Shown here: positions 58,126 through 64,000 of the stretch, one piece after another
Layout: every line of letters starts with the position of its first letter
Numbering within the stretch: position 1 is the stretch's first letter
Source of the DNA: Xanthoparmelia taractica
Taxonomy: Eukaryota; Ascomycota; Lecanoromycetes; Lecanorales; Parmeliaceae
Reading direction: 5' to 3'
NCBI GenBank assembly: GCA_033085395.1
Contig: JANQBS010000131.1
Span: 1-64,000 of the forward strand
Length of the DNA stretch: 64,000 bases
Made by a program: the position numbers and the translations under genes
Notes under the pieces: model-generated
Seen by the model: the letters and a program-made list of their open reading frames with translations, nothing else
What the model was told of the DNA's origin: nothing
Database searches by the model: none

Positions 58126-59262
58126 TATGTACTGCAGAATTTTTGGCACTTTACTCGACAAGGCTTAAATTCAGGGGTTAAAGAAACGGGGAAGGAATTT
58201 CAAGGTCAGATCGATTCTTATATTTGATCTTCAGCAAAGTACTCAGGTGTACAAGTTGACTCCGGAGGAAAGAAATGAAGTCCATCTTTATAAGAAGCGA
58301 AGACAAGCCGGTGGATTCGGTGCAGCGAGTTCACCGAGCCAAGGAATCTTTGTTGAAAGCTCGACGTTGCATACAACTTGCATTAAAATTGACACTGACA
58401 CGGCCGAATCTTCACTTACTGGCCAATCAACATTGGCTCGCTCTTCAGCCCTTGCCGTTCATATACCTGAATCATCTGCCCGGCATCCTTCTCAGCATCT
58501 TAAAGTCGGAAGTTTCCTATTCGGTCAAGTTAGCCGAGTCCCCAGCAGCTTGGGCGGAACACTTCCGGATACAGGATTCCCTTCTTAGATTTGCGATTGA
58601 GCGGCCACTAAATCGGAATCGATCAAATGCAATATAAATGAGGGTCCGGAAGCTTACTATGAGGCGGAGGGAGCGAGCTAGGTTTTTGCATAGGGTGTCA
58701 GCCAATTAGTACGCTGCTCCACTCGGTTCTTTTGCTGAATCTGAATTTTTACCAAGTCCATATGCCCCAATACGTAAATCTATACATGTAAAGATTATGC
58801 CTAAGAACAGTTGATACTGCTTCGATTACACTTTTTGCTGAGCATAGCGCCTCGCAAGTCACTGAGGTAAGGTAGATGTGCTTTATCCTGGCGTCCAGTC
58901 CTCATGTTACTGTCTACGCAGTCCTTTCCGTAAGATGATTCTGGGCAAGGGGCACGGTGGAGTACAACTCAGCCGCTACTGAAGTGTGACCTATCGCGAC
59001 TATGCATTGAGATGTAGTACCCAAATCACTTGGACCTAACTCAAGAACCCATGAGACGCAGAAATGGCGAACAGATAAACATCTACTATAGAATAAAAAT
59101 GAATGAATGGATCTATTCGCAAGAAAGCTTACCGGTTGATTGCTGTATTAAGCAGTTGTACTAGCATTAGCATCTCTTCAATACCTTCACCAGTGAGTAT
59201 TCTAACAGGATAACTCTCTCATCGCTCCTATGACCAGAAAGCAAAATCTCTTCTCCCACTAC
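58126..59262. other. Intergenic region
   Basis: Upstream of the FAD monooxygenase. Overlapping plus-strand frames at 58247-58637 have no recognisable domain. No RNA gene or repeat until copy C. Confidence 0.45.
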
Positions 59263-59424
59263 TCGAATAGTGGGACTATGCGTTAGTGTGTCTCATGATC
59301 CAGCCCCTGTTCCAGATGCATGCGCATATGCGGGGAACACGTGTCTTCAAGAGCACTATATGTATGGGTCTCACACCATTAGTTGGCTCTTTATTCGAAT
59401 TCTTCTCACTTAGAATAATCGTAT
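59263..59424 (+). mobile_element. MITE-like dispersed repeat, copy C (truncated)
   Basis: Begins TCGAATAGTGGGACTATG like copies A and B and matches their first ~160 bp (to TTCGAATTCTTCTCACTTAG), then runs into an AT-rich RIP block. Its left end forms a near-perfect palindrome with the flank (CCCACTA at 59255 against TAGTGGG ending at 59274). Confidence 0.65.
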
Positions 59425-60801
59425 TCTTTTATAACCTTTATTTAATTAATTTTAAATCATTAAATATCTATATACTAGATTAGTATATATTCTTCTTATC
59501 TTATTTATATCTATATTTATTTTAATCTTTTTAATTATCTTATTCTTTTTACGTTATAACTATCGCTATTAAACGCTTTAAGATATTTAAGAAGATCGAT
59601 ATTAAGATTCTTAGCTATCGCGATTAAGTCTTAAAATTAAAAGAACGTCTCGTTAAGTACGAATATAATTATTATAAGTAGTATCGAATATATAAGTCAC
59701 GCTCTCGCCGTCGTTATCGTTATTATCGATATTATTTATTCGAGTTAAATAATAATTTAAAGAAGAATAATAATTTTAGAGTCTCTTTTATATATATTAA
59801 AGATATATATCTCTTTCTTAATCTTTATAAACGCTATCACGCTATCGATATTAAGTATTTTAAATAAATCTTTTTTAAGACGTTTAAATTTAAAAATCTT
59901 ATTAAGCTAAGTCGAGAATACGTTAATCGCGTCGATACGAACGATACTTAAAAAGTAAATAAGATAATATCTCTACTATAGTATTTCGAGGTGTATAATT
60001 AGATTATATATTACTATATATATTCTATAGTAATTATTCGTCTATAGAAGATACTATTAGATTATTATTTTCGTCTAATTAAGTTATTAGTCTTATATAA
60101 ATTTAATATTATTTAAGAATATTATTATACGTTTATAAACGCACGTATCTTAAATAATTAGAATAATTTTATAATCTAGATTACTGAGAATAAACGTTAT
60201 AGCGATCTTCTACTACGTAAAATAATCGCTCTCACCGATATTAAGTAAAACTTAGATTCTATTCTTAAATTCTTCGCTATATATCGAAATTTCAATAAGA
60301 GACGATATTCACATAAGCATTATTAGTATATTTATATTTATCTTAATTATTAGTTAAATTATCTAATAAATACGTATTATAAGATTAAAATCGAGATCTT
60401 AAGTATTAATCTTATTTTACTTAATAATAGAATTTCGAAGTCTAAATAATTTTCAACGCACTCGTAGATACTTATATTACTACTACACATAATAGAAGAA
60501 TTCTTATACGCGCTATATGATTAATTAGATCTAGATTTAATTAGTTAAGATTCGCTACGAGTAAAAGATTAGAATCGTTGATTAAAGAATTATCTAGATC
60601 TTATATTCGTAAAGATTCTTTTAACTATTCTTCGAAAGAGAGTAAAAATTAAATATCGAGATTAAATCTTACGCTATCGCAATTACAATTATTAATTAAT
60701 TCTCGTAATATCTAATATATTAATAGCGAATCTTTAAAAATAACTTTAGTATAATCGCTTAGTCGAGATTAATTCTTAGACGAAGTAGTAATTCATCTAC
60801 T
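59425..60801. repeat. AT-rich RIP-degraded block
   Basis: Typical RIP composition (TA-rich, CA/TG-poor, CG kept) with stops in all frames. The original element was not identified. Confidence 0.75.
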
Positions 60802-60943
60802 TGTCACAGTAAGACTGGGATATATCGATAATGATTTTAATGTTGTTCTATCTAGAGTGTTGGCAGCTAGATATGTGGGTTGCCAAGCCCTCAAACGAGC
60901 TATGACTAAGCGTACCACAGCCATGCTGGTGTGTACCGTGACA
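60802..60943. mobile_element. Solo LTR with 5-bp target-site duplication
   Basis: 142 bp starting TGTCACAG and ending CCGTGACA, so the ends are TG...CA inside an exact 6-bp inverted repeat (TGTCAC/GTGACA). It is flanked by the identical pentamer CTACT at 60797-60801 and 60944-60948, a retroviral-type target duplication. Its composition is ordinary (many CA and TG), in contrast to the RIP-altered DNA on both sides. It most likely inserted after that DNA was mutated and then lost its internal part by LTR-LTR recombination. Confidence 0.8.
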
Positions 60944-60948
60944 CTACT

Positions 60949-63900
60949 CGTCGCTAGAGCTAATTTCGAAGCACGATAATAATTAAAGACGTATTTATAA
61001 TCTCTTATTTCTATATAAAACCTTAGTTAATAATAATATATTCTAAAACTAAAGAACTCTAAAATACGCTATATACGATAACGTAGTAACCGTACTACTA
61101 TAATAAGACTTTAAGACTTAATTCGTTAAAAGAGACTTAAAAGACGCCTTTAGATATATATCGATCGCAATTTCAAATTAATAGTTGCTAGAATTTCACT
61201 ATAACGATCGCTATTAAATAGAACGATATCTATTCTTCGATCTACGTACGTTATTATTTATATTTAATTTATTCGCAAAGATTCTTAACTAAATCTTAGT
61301 AATAGTTCTTCTTTAAATTATAGTGCTTTACTATCTAAACGATTTCTTCGCTATTCTAGTATTAATCGACGATACGATTATATATAATTAATAATTCGAT
61401 CTTATATATAAAGAATTAGACTTTAAAATCAATTACATTAAGAATATTATAAGTATCATAGTCGATTTTCTAGAAATTAAGTTCGATAGTATCTTGATAT
61501 AGATTAGACTCTTTTTCGATAAGCTCGTCTAAGCGAGAAATACGATTAAGAATCTTCTAAATCGGGCGATAATCTTATATCGCGAGCTCGAGTTACATCG
61601 GCAAAAAGTAAAGTTGAATTTTTAATTTAGAATTTACGGCCCGCTTCGTTAGCGAGTTTTATACGCGACTAGCGTAAGTAGTAATCAAGCTTTTTCGTTA
61701 GTAGTCGTTAGCACGAATAATAACTCTATTCTTATCGTTAGCGGCCGATAGCACGAATAATAACTTCACTTTTATCGTTAATAATCGATAGCGTAAATAA
61801 TAACTTATTCTTAATCATTAGTACTCGTTAATATATATAGTAACTAGTTTTTAATTATTAATCTCGATTAGTAGTATTAATAAGTCTTTTTTATGCATTA
61901 ATAGATATTAACACGATAAATATTTTATAATCTCTTAATGTTTATTTATTAACTATTATTATTTATATACTAAAGTATTCTATAGGTTAGCTTATTACTA
62001 TTACTATCTAATACTATAACTCGAGCCTTTATAATCTCTTAATCTTTTATATACTCTCTTCGCCGCTCTTATATTAATCGCTAAAAAGTCTAGATCGTAA
62101 ATACTATTATATTAGTCTTAATTAATATAATTATTAATATAAAAGATCTCTCGACTCTTAATCGTAGTGAAAATAAGATAGGCGCTTCTTTTAATATATA
62201 AAAGTTTATAAAATCGACGACTTTTTATTGTGCGTGAATTAACTGCATTAGACTATCGTGCTCGTTTCACCTCTATCATATTATGATATTCTTATATCTA
62301 TCCGCTATATCGATATTTAAAAACGTTTATTAAAGCACCTTAAATTCGTTGCGGTCGCTCTTTTCAGTCTCTATTATTTAGATCTAGAATCTCTATTATA
62401 ATTTATATTTATTCTATTAACTTATTACTTTAAAATATCGATATCATCGCTTACTCTATCTCGAATTCTTATATTTATATATAATCGCGTCGCTATATCT
62501 CGTTAATAAACTTCGATATTAATACGTATTTAATAAGATTCTTTTTTAAGCGATCGAGATTAGATAAGTCGTTACTCGTAATCTTTTAGCTAATAATTAA
62601 TCTAAAAATATTTATAGAGTAATTATTTACTTAAGTGCAATTGATCTCTCGACGATCTATATTAACGTTAAAATAAAGCTTATTATAATCTATATTCTTT
62701 ATACGATCTACTCTAATAAATGAGATAAGAATTTTTATAAAGTCGTTAAATTATAGTCGATCTATAATAGTCTTTGTCCCTCGCTATATCTTATAATTAT
62801 ATTTATATTACGTCTTTAAAGGCCCGTTATTAATTAAATTAAATTTTCATCTTAAATCGTTTAGATTTAAACGATATCTAGTAGTAATAGATTTATCGTT
62901 TAAATTACTAGTGACTCTTAAAGTTACTTCGCTTTCTTAATATAGAATTATATTTGTTATCGCTATTATATTAACATTTCGCATATTATAATTTATTATC
63001 TATTTTAGAAAATTTTCTCGCTTATTCGTCAAGAGATAAACTCGCTTTAATGTTCCTATATATACGCGCTTAAAGATTTACGTACTATATTTATCTAATA
63101 TATCGTAGACTCGAATAATAATAATATAGTAACTTATAACGTGTTATTTAACGAAGTTGAGATATTCTTCGTTCGTATTATTATCTATCGATCGATACTC
63201 GCGTAAGACTTTCTTTAATAGATTTATTCTAAACTTCGTCGTAGATAAATATCTTAAACTTTCTTTATTATAAGAGCGATATCTTATTAGCATTATAAAG
63301 TTAACTATCGCTCGATCTATCTATAGTAAATTGAGAAAGTTCTTAATAAACAACGACGTAAAAACCGATATCAGTTATCGTAATATCGTCTTTTTCTTTT
63401 TTTTCGTTTATTAACTTACGCGATTAAAATATAAGAATCTTTTAAGATTAGTGAAATAAGGAACTTATCGAAATCGATTATCTAGTATATTTTATATCTT
63501 AACTTCTATTCTTTTAACTCTAATCGCTTTCTAAAACTATATTATTATATACTTTATTATATCGTATATAAAGAAGTTATATAGTATATTAAATATTTAA
63601 GCGATATGAACGTTAAATAGATAATATTTCCAGTTAAAGTTTAAGATATTATACGTATTTATTTCTATCGAAATATGCGACTTATATCGTTGTCTAAAAA
63701 GTCGCAATTTCGTTAAGTTATAAATACGAGTTTTATAACTTATATATAGATTCTCGCGCTTGCCGAAAGCGATCTTATAAATAGGATAATAGCGATTACT
63801 CTTAACGAAGGTAATAAGTATCTACTCTTTATAATTATTCGTTATAATAGCTAGAATAAGATAATATCTTCGAATGACGTTATTCGCGTATATTAGATTG

Positions 63901-64000
63901 ATTTTCACCTTAGAATACTTCTTTAGCGCTAGTAATATTAATATTAGCGTAAAATACGTAAAGCGGCGTTAATAGCGACTTACGTCTTAATATATAGTCT
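60949..64000. repeat. AT-rich RIP-degraded block (right edge)
   Basis: Continuous RIP-type sequence to the end of the window. Some minus-strand stretches between about 62800 and 63300 look like eroded retroelement coding, but no diagnostic motif survives. It contains a 40-bp tandem array at 61656-61895. Confidence 0.75.
61656..61895. repeat. 40-bp tandem array, about six diverged units
   Basis: Units begin near 61656, 61696, 61736, 61776, 61816 and 61856. The best preserved (second to fourth) share CGTTAG-x-x-x-x-CG-TAGC-x-x-x-AATAATAACT. The outer units have decayed further. It lies inside a RIP block, so it was probably part of the transposon, such as an untranslated or linker region. Confidence 0.7.

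Noticed and set aside
59425..64000. Apparent reading frames in the AT-rich right end
   Set aside because: All frames are densely interrupted, and the composition is that of RIP-mutated DNA.
1..64000. CRISPR arrays and prokaryote-style operons
   Set aside because: No regularly spaced palindromic repeats with unique spacers were seen; introns and gene spacing are fungal. The tandem arrays found have no spacers.
1..64000. tRNA or rRNA genes
   Set aside because: No B-box-like GGTTCGAATCC-type sequence with a matching acceptor stem was found by eye on either strand; a dedicated search could still find one.

Overview
The window looks like an accessory chromosomal region of a filamentous ascomycete (Pezizomycotina). 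Genes have short spliceosomal introns (48-137 nt) with fungal-style CTAAC/CTGAC-like branch sites. Recognisable products are typical of such genomes: an NLR-type NACHT NTPase, aminoglycoside-phosphotransferase-fold kinases, an F-box protein, a PhiA-like secreted protein, and tailoring enzymes of secondary metabolism. Gene-bearing DNA alternates abruptly with very AT-rich blocks that have few CA/TG dinucleotides, many TA, and retained CG. That is the signature of repeat-induced point mutation (RIP).

Layout. 1-620 is a RIP block. 742-2365 holds only decayed coding. 2366-4174 is a PD-(D/E)XK nuclease-like gene. 5417-7542 (minus) is a four-exon membrane protein. 8948-9347 is an inverted copy of a MITE-like repeat. 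12288-14232 (minus) is an F-box protein with C-terminal CUE/UBA-like segments, and 16169-17434 (minus) is an uncharacterised protein. 18380-24275 is a transposon graveyard: RIP blocks, a gag-like fragment with a 48-bp coding repeat and a candidate LTR, and a RIP-destroyed hAT transposase cut off at 24275. 25209-25957 is a secreted PhiA-like protein. 26653-31690 contains several broken genes, including a DUF7924-like ORF with one in-frame stop and a zincin-like fragment. 32981-36504 (minus) is a NACHT NLR followed by a 15-bp minisatellite. 37391-38131 (minus) is a SAM methyltransferase. 38792-39170 is a second full copy of the MITE-like repeat. 41429-43172 (minus) is an APH-fold kinase and 43690-44088 a small unknown protein. 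45155-45752 (minus) is a frameshifted coiled-coil gene. 46707-48423 (minus) is a subtilase with Glu at the usual Asp position. 49290-50627 (minus) is a second APH-fold kinase. 51321-51713 (minus) is a small papain-fold-like protein. 53754-55102 is an O-methyltransferase with an in-frame stop, convergent with an FAD monooxygenase (56310-58125, minus). 59263-64000 is a RIP block containing a third repeat copy, a clean solo LTR with a target-site duplication, and a 40-bp tandem array.

Working together. The O-methyltransferase and FAD monooxygenase are neighbours and could be the remains of a small secondary-metabolite locus. The NLR, nuclease-like, APH-like and protease-like genes are families that expand in accessory fungal DNA; no shared pathway can be shown from sequence. 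Several broken genes carry stops that could each come from one CpA to TpA change, which suggests RIP may have reached them as well as the transposons. Exon structures were built by eye from splice signals and reading-frame continuity.
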